The notes under the pieces: model-generated
What the model saw: the letters and a program-made list of their open reading frames with translations, nothing else
Told to the model about the DNA's origin: nothing
Databases searched by the model: none
DNA from: Anoplolepis gracilipes
Lineage: Eukaryota; Arthropoda; Insecta; Hymenoptera; Formicidae
Length of the DNA stretch: 64,000 nt
NCBI RefSeq assembly: GCF_047496725.1
Contig: NC_132982.1
Span: 3,689,501 to 3,753,500, forward strand
Direction of reading: 5' to 3'
Position numbers and translations under genes: made by a program
Shown here: piece by piece, positions 23,394-36,634 of the stretch
Layout: every line of letters starts with the position of its first letter
Position numbering within the stretch: position 1 is the first letter of the stretch

Positions 23394-26300
23394 GGATCGA
23401 CTATATGTATACCTACCTACCTACGGTATATAACGTTGAAACTAATATCATCTCATTTGTCAAAGTACGTCGTCTTTCGGCGTCTCTACGATGGAAAGCA
23501 CCTTTTAGGGGAGGACAAACGCCGGACCCCAAAACGCGGGACCCCTAAACACTGTCACAACATACGATGTGTTAAAAGCGACGCGGTATTAATAGCGTGT
23601 TATGAATTAGCCATTTTTGTGTGCGAAGCGACACAAGTAGGTCACCGTATTCCCATGATATATTTTCAATTGGCAGGCAAGCGAGCATATTTTGGGCTTT
23701 TATAAAAGTCGATGACTTAAATATATGCACGCATATAACACGAGAAAGAGAAAGAGAATATGAGATAGAAGAGAGATAAGTTTTTAGTAAAGTATATTTC
23801 TACACAATCATCTATATTAACAATTTCATTTTAAATAAGCAACTTTTGTTTACATATTTGTAACCCATAATAATATAGATTAAAATCAAATAATACTTAA
23901 ATGAAATCATCATTTGTTTATTTATTTATTAGTGGAATAACTAAATTCTCTTTCCTTGATATTTTAAAAAATATATCCGCGCATGTTAATGTTTTAATGT
24001 ACATATATTATTATGTAATAATTAATAATTTTATTTTTAAAAAGTAACATTACATAATATTATATTTAATTTAATATTTTAATTGAAGATTTAAAACTTT
24101 GAATATTTGTTTAGCGAAGCTTGTGATTAAATTCAATAAGGAGATAAGAAACATTGTGTTATTTAAAATAAATTAAATATATATCGTTTAGTATTTTTGA
24201 AAGCAATGACGCAGTAAATAAAAATAAAGGCTGAAAAGGCTGTATGAAATGACAGATGCAGTTTGCGGTTAGAAAAGTGAATGGCTTTAACCAGATCTCG
24301 CGGGTTAAACTTTAGGGAGTGCGGGAGGGGTGACCATAATCTTACCCCGTGTGTCTAATTGCATGATGCGTGGATACTACCGTAAAGAACCTCACACGTG
24401 CATTTGGAATGCATTGAAGTCTATTCACTATAGTTTCGAAGGGGGTATAAAGAATCATTTCCTAAATGACGCTTGTCGAATCGAGCAGTATTTAAATCGA
24501 ATTAATAATTTAGGGAGACTCGCATTTTATTTCTTTGTTATTCATTTATTTAACATATTGAATCGAAAATGTAAAGAAAGCAAGTAGCAAGAAATGTATT
24601 ATTGTATTCGTCTAATTTCCATAAGCAAACTATATTATTTTATTTATATCATCAATTTTTCAAAAATAATTAATTACGTGGTGTTGCAGTGTTCTTTTAA
24701 ATTTTTCGAAAAATAAATTAAATATAATTTTAAATATGCAATGTTTTTTTTTAACATTAAATCCAACTAGTTATTTGAAATTGAACAAAAAAATCATATA
24801 AGATTATTAATGCAAGTGCAAAATAAATCGTGTAAATAAATTTTCGAGTATGGAGAACATCTTAACTCTAGAAGCGAAGGGTCAAAGAGGAAAAAAAATA
24901 TATATATATATCTCGATGACGAAATAGGTTGATTTCTCAGTATTCTGGCCGTCATTCGAAGAGCCTTTTCGATCTTCTCGTCCATGAAGCGATCGACAGA
25001 GCGCAACACGGTATAATAACAAAAACATTAATAATAATACGTCGAAGAGCGGGACCGGGGCTCGATGTGTGCGGCGCGCGCGTGTTTAATTTGCATGGTA
25101 TAAATCGTGTTTCCGGTCGAGCACGCAACGCAAACACGCGTTACGTTTGCGCTCTCGGTCGGTTTCCCTCCTCGGAACCGACGAGAGAAAGAGCGTCGTT
25201 CTCTCGCGTCGCGTCGCGCATTGTGACCCCGCTAATTTATGATTCGATAAATAAATCAGCGCCATTTCGTCTCTCCTTTTTCCCCCTTCCAGGGAGGTTT
25301 CCTCCCTTCGTTTTGTTGTTATTGTTACTCGCTTGCGCACACTTGTAAGATGATCTCGGGGATTACGCCCAGTTAACCATCACACGGTTACCATCGTCGG
25401 GTGGACCATCGAAAGGGTAGATCGGCCCTACCTCTCTCTCCTTCGCTTACTGAATTCTCCTCCGCGTTCGTTTTGCCTACCAGACACACGCCAATACGTT
25501 ACGTTTCATGATCCGCGCGCGTATCATGAATATTCATAGCACGCTATTACACGCGCCGCTAAATCTCGATATGTGCAAATTGTAACGTAACAAATCAGTT
25601 GATTCTCAAATCATAAGCGCGTCTCTATAACGATACATGAAGGTATCATCCAATCTCGTCGTTCAGCGTCATTAACGCCGATATCTAGATGATACTTCCA
25701 TCAATTAATTTTACTCCTTCTCTAGCTTGTCCGAGCATTGCCTTTTGAATTTTTAACTTGAGTTCAACGATAGCATCTTACCGTAATCTTTTTCTTTTTT
25801 TCTCGAGAAAATACAATAGGATTTAATATCGTTTTTTCTTCCGCGAACACGAGTTAAATTTCGAGACTTTTGAAAACTTAGCACGCTAAAAATCTTTTAC
25901 AGATTTCTAAGCTTATATTTTTTCGTCATTTTTCAATCGCGCTTCCTTTAAAGGCAAAATAAATATACGATTACATACGCGGCCCGAAATTTACGAGCGG
26001 ACCCGAGCAACGGTGTTATGGCTTTCGGGTGCGGAGTCAGACCCATTTCCCTTCGCGTTTTTATTATTTTCTGATAGGATGTTTACGAGGACGGATGAAT
26101 GGAAGCGTATTTTATGGGACAAGTATGGGTTTTAGATTAGGTATAGCTGACAGTTTTACGAAATATATATATATATATGTGTATACATATATTCTTTTTA
26201 TGATCTGGCAAACTTCTAACACGTATTACCTACTTGTTCGTGACTTACGTTCTAACCGTTCAATAAACTCCTGACCTGAAATATCAAAATGATTGCTATA

Positions 26301-27889
26301 TTTCATTTTTTCATTCGCGAAAAATACAATTTATCTAATTTCGGTCCTGTATATTAAAGAATAAATATATGAAGACAGATCATAGATGAAAATATTTTTG
26401 TTTGAAAATATTTTACGGTGAAATTCGCCCGTGTTCTCTATATTTTTAATATTTCTATTATTTTTAATATTTTCTGATTCTAATATTTTTTATTATTTTT
26501 TTTTTTTTTTACAATTTTACTATTGAATTATTTTTTGAAACAATTGTTATTTAGATACAAAAATATATATGTTGACTTGACTTCTAATGATTATGCATTT
26601 CCAAAACAATTCGCGATTTGTCGCGTAATAAACACTTGAGTAAATTAACACGTGCACAGAACATTCTTTAACCATAGATGCATAATAGTATAATAGTAAT
26701 GCAAAATTATTATCCGACTGGTTTGTTGGTAAAGCGTCCGGTAAACTGGTAACGGATATACACATCGGGAGTCGTTGCGAAAAAAGGGGTTGCGCAAAGG
26801 CTACAGACAGAACAAGAGAGAGAGAGAAAGAGAGACAGAATGAAAGAGAGAAGTAAAATAAAATCAGAACGGTGTCATATGCGCCTGCTTGCATGATAAA
26901 TGTAGCGATTTAAAATCGAAATTTCTCTTTTCGTGTGCACGACGAGCCCCGACGTTTGACTAATGGTCCCGCATTAACTATTGGAGCATTAATAGAACGG
27001 TGCGCGTGGAAATTTTGAAAAATACATTTGCCCCGACAAGAGAGAGATTAATATTTTGCAGCTCTATCTGCTTCGCTGCGTTGTATATCGCGCGTTCTAC
27101 GGCCCACGCGGACGGGCCCGTGTCGTCCCCCGCTAATGATAATGGCTTGCCTAGCTGTACGACGTTTTATTTACACCCTTGCACCTTTCCAGAAATTCTT
27201 TGTCTAATTCCTGGAAGAATATCGCCTTCATGAGATAAATATATTAATTTCACGACGTACAGTACTTTCAAACATTTCTTGGAAATCTTATATATTCTAA
27301 ATATTTTATAAGATAAAGTAAAAAAATTCTATTTTCAGTTATATCAATCGCCATGAATTATTTGCCGTCTATTTATTTATTTATTTATGATATTGTAAAA
27401 AAATCCATTTTACAAAGGATATAAGTAAAAATGGGGAGGTAATGGTTACTGCAAAAATACTTTAGCGTTGCCAGTTCACGTTCGAAAGGCAACCCTTTCT
27501 CAGGTACCTACTCGACAAAAGTGGTGGAAAGTATCGGGCGAGACGACAAGGCCACCCGTACGAAACAAGAGCGAGTTGACACTTAGGGCACCTAGTCGGG
27601 CCAAGCCATTGTCAGGGAACGAGGAGAGGCGGGTTTCAGGTTCGGAATGGACTGTGCTTTACCGAGCGTAAAATATCCCTATTCTTTAAGCCATAATAGT
27701 TGCCGTATATTCTCTCTCTCTCTCTCCCCTCTGTCTTTCTATTTTTCTCGAAGCATCACTCCTTCACGTGGTACAATGCGTCCTGAAACCATGAAATGCG
27801 AGCCACCGTGATTAAAGAGAACGGACGAAGAAATCGCGTTCAAGGGAATCGGGAAGGAAAATACCATTCTGTTATTGTACTCAACAAAT

Positions 27890-27895
<6 letters not shown>

Positions 27896-27925
<30 letters not shown>
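27896..27925. repeat. (TA)15 microsatellite
   Basis: Perfect TA run. Degenerate TA-rich sequence follows to about 28000. Confidence 0.9.
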
Positions 27926-27928
<3 letters not shown>

Positions 27929-28600
27929 TTAAGAATAAAAGTTATTAAATATATATATAAATATATAAAATATATAATATTTATACTTATATATTAAATA
28001 TATACAAAATTAGACTATTTTATCAATTTTATTTTATCAGATTTAAAAAGTGTCAAAATAGAATTGCTTATATAATTTTACGAGTCTCTCTAAATATATA
28101 TCTGTACGTAACAAAAATTCGAGATATCGAAAACGGAAAATCGCGACGCATAACTCTCTGATCTCTCGGATCATCGGATATTAAAATGAAAGTGAAACAG
28201 AAACTTCCGTCGTTCGTAGAGGCGAAAAACGGAGCGGCAGATTCGCTCGATGCGGAGAGGGGAGGCAGAAGGGGTGAGGAGATAAAAGGAGGACAGAAAT
28301 ACGGGACGGGGAAGGAGGGAGAAAATGGAGAGAGGCAGATGGACGCAGAGAGATGCGCGAGCGTCGCGGATGGAGATTCTCCCCGTGACAGAGAGAGAGA
28401 GAATGATAATAATCCGCCGAGCGCGTTTTCTTTCATTTCCCGCTTTATTATCATATTATTAAAAAAAATCCCCGTGAAATGTTATTAAAATCGTTTAAAC
28501 GTCGCGTGCCGCTCGTCGCGACGCGGTCAGAAGCCCCATTGTCCTTTAATTTAATAATATTAAGCGCGAACTTTTCGGGGGTTTCGTCTTCCCTTCTGCC

Positions 28601-28614
28601 CCCCCCCCCCCCCG
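28601..28614. repeat. Poly-C tract
   Basis: A run of about 14 C follows CTTCTGC. It is a G-quadruplex/i-motif candidate on its own only in combination with neighbouring C runs. Confidence 0.8.
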
Positions 28615-29189
28615 ACGTGGAATGAGAGATCTCAGGGGGCGTCGTCTCCCCCTCATTGTATTATCCAAATCGGATTCGTATATGGTGCTCTTCTCCACAC
28701 CGTGACCATTTAGGGAGATATTCCTCCTCTTTATCGGTTGTCGCGTCGCCAGCAATTCGAGAGCCGAATATTTCTTTCGCGAATTGTTCCGAGATTAAAT
28801 CGCAAGAGTTTCAATGTACGCGATTATAAGAAAAGTATTGTAAAATCAAAATTAAAATGTTTTAACGTACATGCGTATAAATAACTGGAGAGAACAAATT
28901 ACTCGAAATTTAATACCCGCAGCACCTAGTTCATAATGGATAGTTACTGCAACTAAACAGGAATATGGCACCTCGATTTTCGAAAGTTAATCCACAGAAA
29001 TTTATCTTGTCGCATGTTTAATTTATGCGTCTGGCAAACTGAATATCGGCTAATTTAATTTAATTTTCCATATATTTTACTTTCGACTTGTTCAAAAGTT
29101 GTAACGCGCGTATTTTACAATTACAATTAATCACAATATAAAATAAGAAAACTTCTATAGGAGTGTATATTATATTTTCTTAATATCGG

Positions 29190-29191
<2 letters not shown>

Positions 29192-29221
<30 letters not shown>
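29192..29221. repeat. (CT)15 microsatellite
   Basis: Perfect CT run of 30 bp. Confidence 0.9.
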
Positions 29222-29225
<4 letters not shown>

Positions 29226-29522
29226 ATAACTGATCGAATGGAACACATTACATTGTAGCGTTTGTCGTTTCTCCAATGGTTACGAAATTTTCGTCGCCAG
29301 CTGCCGAGCTAAAATCTTTTATACATAGATCGATCGACGTCTGGGAAGAATTCGAGCGAATAATAACGTGCAACTAGAACGCCGGCAGCGCGAAGTAGAA
29401 CGAATCAACGTCATTAGCGTCAATCTATTAGATATGTCCGGATGTGCAACCAGGCGAATCGTTTGGTGCATTTGTCGGCGATAAATTCCACCACTTCCTC
29501 ACTTATACTCACATAGTACAAG

Positions 29523-29523
<1 letters not shown>

Positions 29524-29555
<32 letters not shown>
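29524..29555. repeat. (TA)16 microsatellite
   Basis: Perfect TA run of 32 bp. Confidence 0.9.
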
Positions 29556-29558
<3 letters not shown>

Positions 29559-32117
29559 TCGCGTTTTGCATTTATACAGTATCCCTCTATTAAAGCGATA
29601 TTTTCCAGCGAATTTTAAATGTAAAGTTTCTGCGTTATGACGTACTTGCCATTAATTTCGCATTTTCCACGGTTAGTCTCCAATCGCTTACATGTACATA
29701 CATACACGTATAAACATACTTATTATGATTATCATGAAATTAATTCAGCTCAAACCCGCTTTCAAGTGCTTTCATTTCTTTCGTATTTCAGCAATATATG
29801 TTAAAACAAAAAATTAATTTTTATCTTTAAAAATTGAAAAGTTATTAAAATTTGGTATTATTTAAACTTGAAAGAACCAATACATGTGTATAATAATCAG
29901 ATAATTAATATCAAGTATATTGTGACATAAATAGAAAAAACTTACATTGTTAAATTCTTTTTGAAATACTATTTGATAATTATGCATTAATTGTGCAACG
30001 TTCCGTACACGAAAAAAATACAAATGTCTCGTGTGCCGAAAATTTGTTTCGAAAATTTCAAACGTTATTTGAAAAATATAGATATACTCCCTTCGCGCGG
30101 TGTAATTTAGCTAACTAGAGCTGGGACGATATCGCAAAGTGATTTTGAAGGCAGAATGGACTGACGTAACGAGACGAAAGTAGATGACAGATCGTTTCTC
30201 TGTCCCGCGAATAGGCGTGCGATGATTGATTATCGGAGGAGCGACCTACGCGGCGACGTTTGATTCGTGCCTATAGATACGTCGCACCTTTATGTCAACT
30301 CGCTATAGATACAGCTACGAATTGCCGTTGCCGCAGGGTTAGCAATTCTTTTTGTGAAACGAGTCATCACGTAATTTTTTATTGCTCGAATCATTTTAAC
30401 CGAGTAGTGAAAGCATCAGAGATTTCCTCCCTCTGTCCCTGTCTACCCCTCGAAATACTTCATGTTCAAACTTTTTAATCGGGCCATCGCATGAACGTAT
30501 TTTCTCTTTCATATCTGCGAGTTTTCAAGCAGTTTATTATACTAGTACACATATATACACATACAGAAATAATATATATAACAAATATTAATGTTTTATT
30601 ACACAATAGGATATTAATTATAAACTACAAGCTGTTTGCAAAAATTAGCGAATAAAAATATAAAATATTTATAATACACTGAAAAATATTTATAGCACAG
30701 CGCATCACTATTACAGAGAGATAATTAAAAAATTTCACACAATAATAACAAATAATAAATAAATTACAAGTACTTACTTTACATTTGCTCCGCTATCACA
30801 GTTGTTACGTGATGCCTTTGCGAGGACTAGTATTTTTCTCTCTTCATCTTTTGCTGTTTCTATATGACACTTACGAAAACACGATTAATTACGATCGCGC
30901 GCATTAATCAGCATAATACAACTGTCATGCGATACTTTGCACGACATTCTCAACGCACATTAGACGTACATAGAATGAAAATTTTATTATATGAGAATGG
31001 GGGAACAATGCGGGGAAACTATGCAAAGCTATATTATTAATCCCATACTGATATTATACTGACACCGCATTGACATTCGCGCAGCGAGATATGAACGGAA
31101 AGGTAGACACTATGTGTAATTTCGTTATAATTATTAAATGTAATCTGTCAATCAATCTCGAATTGAGAATCGTAATATTATAATATGGAGAAAATTCATG
31201 CTGTTATCTCCTGCTCGAGTATCTCCGCGCGAATGATAATAAATCGAATGTAAACGGCGCGCTATGCCAAAGACGAACAGAGTATAACATTTAATTCATT
31301 GTCGGCACGAAATATTTTATGTATTATACATTCATATATTTTATTCTTTGAATGTTTATCAAGTATTAATTAATAATTGTTAAGTTAAACTCTTTTCGTT
31401 TTGAATTACTCAGCCTTGCGTTTTATTATTTACGCTCTCATATAATTGGCGAAAATAATTAACAAATTATATTTAATAATTATAAAATAGAATATATTTC
31501 GAATAAAATAAAATAGAATATATTAATCTGAATTTATTTTATAGTGTATTAAATATTTTTTTGGTAACAGATTAAATATTACACTGTATTAGCGTTTTAT
31601 TATTTTCCGAAACGCGAATATTTTTTTATAATTTCAACAATTAGCGATCATCAATTCGCAAGATTAATAATTTTCTTGATATTATAAGAAATAATAGTCT
31701 CGTATTTATATACTTATTAATAACTAATAATGATAAAATTAAAAAATATGAAAACTTTTATGAAAAGACTGGATGGATATTGACGATAATAATACGTGAC
31801 GGATAATGAATAATACAAGCAACATTTGATGTGTCTTCTTTAGCGGTCGAATAACAATAATCTTCACCTTCCTGCGCGTCGGTCCTTTTCTCCTTCTCTG
31901 ACGTCTTTTCATTGTAGTGGGAGAGCCCGGAGATTCCCCACTACTTCCACGCTCCCACTACGCCTTACGTACTGACATTGCCAAGCGCGTAAACAAGGAC
32001 GGGTCGGTTTTTCTTACATACAGATTATCGCGTCACACATTCCAATCCAAGTCGCCGTGCGAACGACAAGGTGATCGCGTTACTTACATGTCGCAGAAAA
32101 TGGATGCTGAATATTTG

Positions 32118-33165
32118 CGACGTATAAAATGCTGCTGTTTGATAAATGCATTCGCCTTGTTATCACAGGTACGATTCTTACATGTAGTTATTAAAATGTT
32201 TTGTAATCGAGTTTGTTCCTTGATCACTATTTTTATCTGCAATTAAAACCCGCATGTGGTCACGACAGAACTCTATTATGATAATATTTGCGAAATGCTT
32301 TATAATATCAAATGATTCAGGCCTGTGCCTGAAAATCGTACAGATCGCTTAAATTTAAATCTTATTAGATTGAAAAATAGGGATTGTTCTTTACATATAT
32401 ATTTTCAAAACGCGAGAGAGAAATTTTATATACCTTTTATATGTCCGTGAGAAATTTTTTGCAACGTATAAAATGCTGCTGTTTGATAAATACATTCGCC
32501 TTGTTATCACAGGTACGATTCTTACATGTAGTTATTAAAATGTTTTGTAATCGAGTTTGTTCCTTGATCACTATTTTTATCTGCAATTAAAACCCGCATA
32601 TGGTCACGAAACTGACAGAACTCTATTATGATAATATTTGCGAAGTGCTTTATAATATCAAATGATTCAGGCCTGTGCCTGAAAATCGTACGGATCGTTT
32701 AAATTTAAATCTTATTATTAGATTGAAAAATAGGGGTTGTTCTTTACATATATTTTTTCAAAACGCGAGAGAGAAATTTTATATACCTTTTATATGTCCG
32801 TGAGAAATTTTTTGCAACGTATAAAATGCTGCTGTTTGATAAATGCATTCGCCTTGTTATCACAGGTACGATTCTTACATGTAGTTATTAAAATGTTTTG
32901 TAATCGAGTTTGTTCCTTGATCACTATTTTTATCTGCAATTAAAACCCGCATGTGGTCACGAAACTGACAGAACTCTATTCTGATAATATTTGCGAAATG
33001 CTTTATAATATCAAATGATTCAGGCCTGTGCCTGAAAATCGTACGGATCGCTTAAATTTAAATCTTATTATTAGATTGAAAAATAGGGGTTATTCTTTAC
33101 ATATATTTTTTCAAAACGCGAGAGAGAAATTTTATATATCTTTTATATGTCCGCGAGGAATTTTT
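32118..33165 (+). repeat. Three tandem copies of a ~350-bp unit
   Basis: The unit starts at GC(A/G)ACGTATAAAATGCTGCTG. Its copies begin near 32118, 32462 and 32815, so the spacings are 344 and 353 bp; the third copy fades out near 33165. The copies are nearly identical. Copy 1 lacks about 8 bp (AAACTGAC) after GGTCACG and one TTA. Copies 2 and 3 code for the same meaningless 68-aa open frame, which is a by-product. Each unit contains TTATCACAG followed by GTACGATT, a good splice donor context, and the palindrome CAGGCCTGTGCCTG. Confidence 0.9.
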
Positions 33166-33615
33166 AATATATTTTTCGCTAAAGACGATTAACGTTGGAG
33201 CTGATTTCTCTTGCAACGCGAATGACACGCGAGTAAACGGTGACGATTAAAATTGCATGGGAAGCGACGGAATAACAAACGATGGAGGAAAAAATCAGCG
33301 AGTCACATCCGTAGGATCCACGATCTCTTTCACAGCTGATCCTCCGCTGTATCGTGCGACGCGATCGAATCAATCGAAGGGAAGGTCCTGACGTGCGTGC
33401 AAGGGGTGCATGCCGCCCTTCGTCCGATAAAGGGACGTGATTTTACGCCTCTCTATCTAGCATTCGCGCTGTCTATTCCTCTCGCCCTGAAAGCCGACAA
33501 TTAGTCGCCTGCTTATGCCCGTGATTAATGGACATCTACGAGTGCGGTGACGGTAGACGTATGTGTGCGTGCGTACGTGTGTGTATATGTGTATATTTGT
33601 GTTCCAATAGCACGA

Positions 33616-33640
33616 AGAGAGAGAGAGAGAGAGAGAGAGA
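33616..33640. repeat. (GA)12 microsatellite
   Basis: Perfect GA run, preceded 25-60 bp upstream by a GT/GC-rich alternating purine-pyrimidine stretch. Confidence 0.85.
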
Positions 33641-33827
33641 CGAGGTGAGAGAGTTAGTTGCGAGTGGCGGTGATATTCCATTAGTGGCCATTATATTCAT
33701 CACGCGACAATGCGTGAAGTTCTTATGACGTTGCACACGCGGACAAAACAGTTGTGTAATAGTATGGTATATCATGGCGTGATTCTCCCCGAAACTTGGC
33801 GACGGCATTATATTTTTGCTCAGTAAT

Positions 33828-33984
33828 ATGAATAATAAAAAATGCATTAGCATATAGGGATATAATATGATAGCGCTTGGGATAGAAATAAAACGTAGAC
33901 TATATTTACAATAAATAATAATTACTAATTTTATTATTATACTAAAAGTATATAGTAAATGCTAATGCATTTTTTATTATTCAT
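33828..33984. repeat. 157-bp foldback with 25-bp perfect arms
   Basis: The arm at 33828-33852 reads ATGAATAATAAAAAATGC and then ATTAGCA. It is exactly complementary to 33960-33984. The 107-bp spacer is AT-rich and contains further short complementary words (GACTATATTTAC versus GTATATAGTAAA). It fits a short MITE or snap-back element. Confidence 0.8.
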
Positions 33985-36599
33985 AATAATATTACTATAT
34001 TATTATACTATTATTATAAGTAATAAAAAATGCAGAATGTAATAAATAAAAAGGCAACAGACTTAATATTACAGATGACTTTTTTTCAGTCTCTGTCGAT
34101 ATATTCATATTGAAAAATCGATAAAACTACATTCTTAGAGTCGCATGAAACGACGGTGCAAACTCACTAGTATAAGGGTTCGGAGTCGTAGAAAGTGCAA
34201 ATATTTTCGTATGCATATACGCAAATATAATCGCGCCTTCGGTAGGGAAGGCCGTCACAAAAGGGCGCATCACGAGAGCTGACACTACCGCGTCTCTAAG
34301 TAAACACGTATAGTCACGGTGGTGCTTTTTTTCCGCAACACGCGGTTACACGATGCGAGTATACACATGTATGCAAAGACAATATTTTGAATGTATAATG
34401 AACGTGATGCACATGCGCTCGCTGCGTATACTGGGCAGAAAGTCCAAGGTTTAGTTTGTCAATTTTCCGCAGAAGTCTATTTCCATATTTTGCATTCGCG
34501 CAACAGCCATTTACAACAACAGTTTTTGTCAACGTACGCACACATATGTATGGCGCGATATGTCTATGCACGTAGCTTTGTGATTCTGCGAATGCGACGG
34601 GCTATATTGTAAACACGTGTACGTGAGTGGACTATATTATTTTTCGTGTTCGACGTCGAGACAAGAGGACTGATTTCCTCTTGGCGACGAAAATAAATGT
34701 GTGTAGCGGAAAAAAGAGGAGAGAAAAACATATTTCGAAATTAATGAACGAAATTAATAGGAGCTGTCATAGGTGCACGTTGTGTTACGTTGCATTAATT
34801 AAAATGCGATACACAGGTATCGCATGCACGTTTGTACATATATGTATATACGTTTGGCTTTCATAATTATAATCATACCGCAAGGAAGGAAGGATACATA
34901 ACTTGCGTGATAAATTAATCTATGCACGTAAATTAATTACAGCTCCATTATACAATACGCGATATGCATATGTGTAATATGATTGTAAATACGTACAGTT
35001 GTATACCTGTATTATTTACAAGAAATGCTCAATATTTTTATGAAACACAAATAATAATCAATATTTTAAAAAAACCATTTAAATTTTCCTGCAGTTTATA
35101 AATCAGATTAGAGACGCGGTTTTAATAAATAATCACTATAGATTATTTCAAGTATTTTACCATTATTTTGTAAATCTTTATGATTAATATCAGATGCCGA
35201 AACTTGAGAAGAGAATTCTTAGAAACGGTTTCTTAAGCCGGAACTTGGGGAAATATGTATCGCGATCGAACGTAGATCACACATTTAGGTCAACAACTCC
35301 GTGACAGCTACTTAAAGCCTGCGGTTTCCCAAAGGACTATTTGGTCAGATTAGCCCGCGTAAGTGTGCTCTAATCCTGTTAAAATGTTTGCCAACCAAGG
35401 GTGAAGCTGGGAGCGCGCGCGGGGCCGAATTGTGCTCCTCTTGTGTCCGGATATATACGATATTCGTTTATATTTGCACAGCTTGGTCAAACATTGGAGT
35501 GTGCCTTTTAGTAACCCCCGACGCCTCCGGCAAAAACGCGGGTACGCCGTTATGGGTATTATATTCGACGGTAAAGATTTAAGATCGCTAAATTTGCCCG
35601 GCATATCCATCTAAAATATATATAGCGGCAGAAAAGGCAACGCAATCGATAAGATATTGAAATGTAACGTTTGTAGTAATTATATTGAAATATATTACGC
35701 ATGTGTAAGCGTCAACGTAATTGATTAAACGCGGAAGCAATATTTAATTGGACAATAATGATGTGAGCGATAATATAAGAGCAACGCAAATTAGCAACGC
35801 TGCGGTTGCGGTTCGCGCCAGCCATATATGTCAAATTACGGCGTATCGAGCATAAACGGAAACGTTAAGCTAACAATACCGCTAAAAATAATGACGTTTA
35901 ATAGAATTGCGAATTGAGTACAAATATATTATAATTACGAAAATCCGCACGGTTTTAAAAAAAAAATCAATAAATTTATAAGAGATTCAACACAAACGAA
36001 AAATCTCAAAATTAGTTAAGTTATATCTTAAAAACGAACATCAAACGTATATAAGATGTAAAAAGATTAAATATAGGTACAATAAAAAAGTTTGAAATAA
36101 TTAAGTATAAATTATAAAATTGTAAAATATAAAATAAAATTTAGAAGAAGAATTCTAAGAATCTCAGGGTGAATAAATGCATAAGGTCTGTATAAATAAT
36201 TCGATAAATTCCCCTATAAAAAAAAAAACTCGTAAGATGCATTACGCATCTCTTCTACACATGTATCAGTCACATTATTGCGATTTACGCAATAATTCGG
36301 CATTGGAGAAGGAAGCTGAATGTCGGTTTCGCGATGGCAAAGCGGCGAGCGAATTATATGACACACGTAATGACGAGGTAATGCATCATAATAAAATCCT
36401 CGATCTCGTGTCAGGAGTGTATGGTCGATCGGCAATCGGCCATTATGCCGATTCCATTATGCCGATATTATTGCCGGTCACCCCGGAGGAGAAGAGTGAC
36501 TGATGACGTACGCCGGTCCTTTGCAACAATGCCTTAACAGCCGTGCAATAGTTTGCCATTGAAAAATCCACGGAGAAAAAAAAGAAAAGAAAAAGGTGT

Positions 36600-36600
<1 letters not shown>

Positions 36601-36630
<30 letters not shown>
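36601..36630. repeat. (GA)15 microsatellite
   Basis: Perfect GA run of 30 bp. Confidence 0.9.

Positions 36631-36634
<4 letters not shown>

Noticed and set aside
32384..32943. Two almost identical 68-aa open frames that look like duplicated genes
   Set aside because: They are by-products of the tandem 350-bp repeat. There is no homology, and part of each frame is intron-like AT-rich sequence.
32118..33165. Considered as a CRISPR-like or satellite array
   Set aside because: There are only three long, near-identical units with no spacers. A recent tandem duplication explains it.
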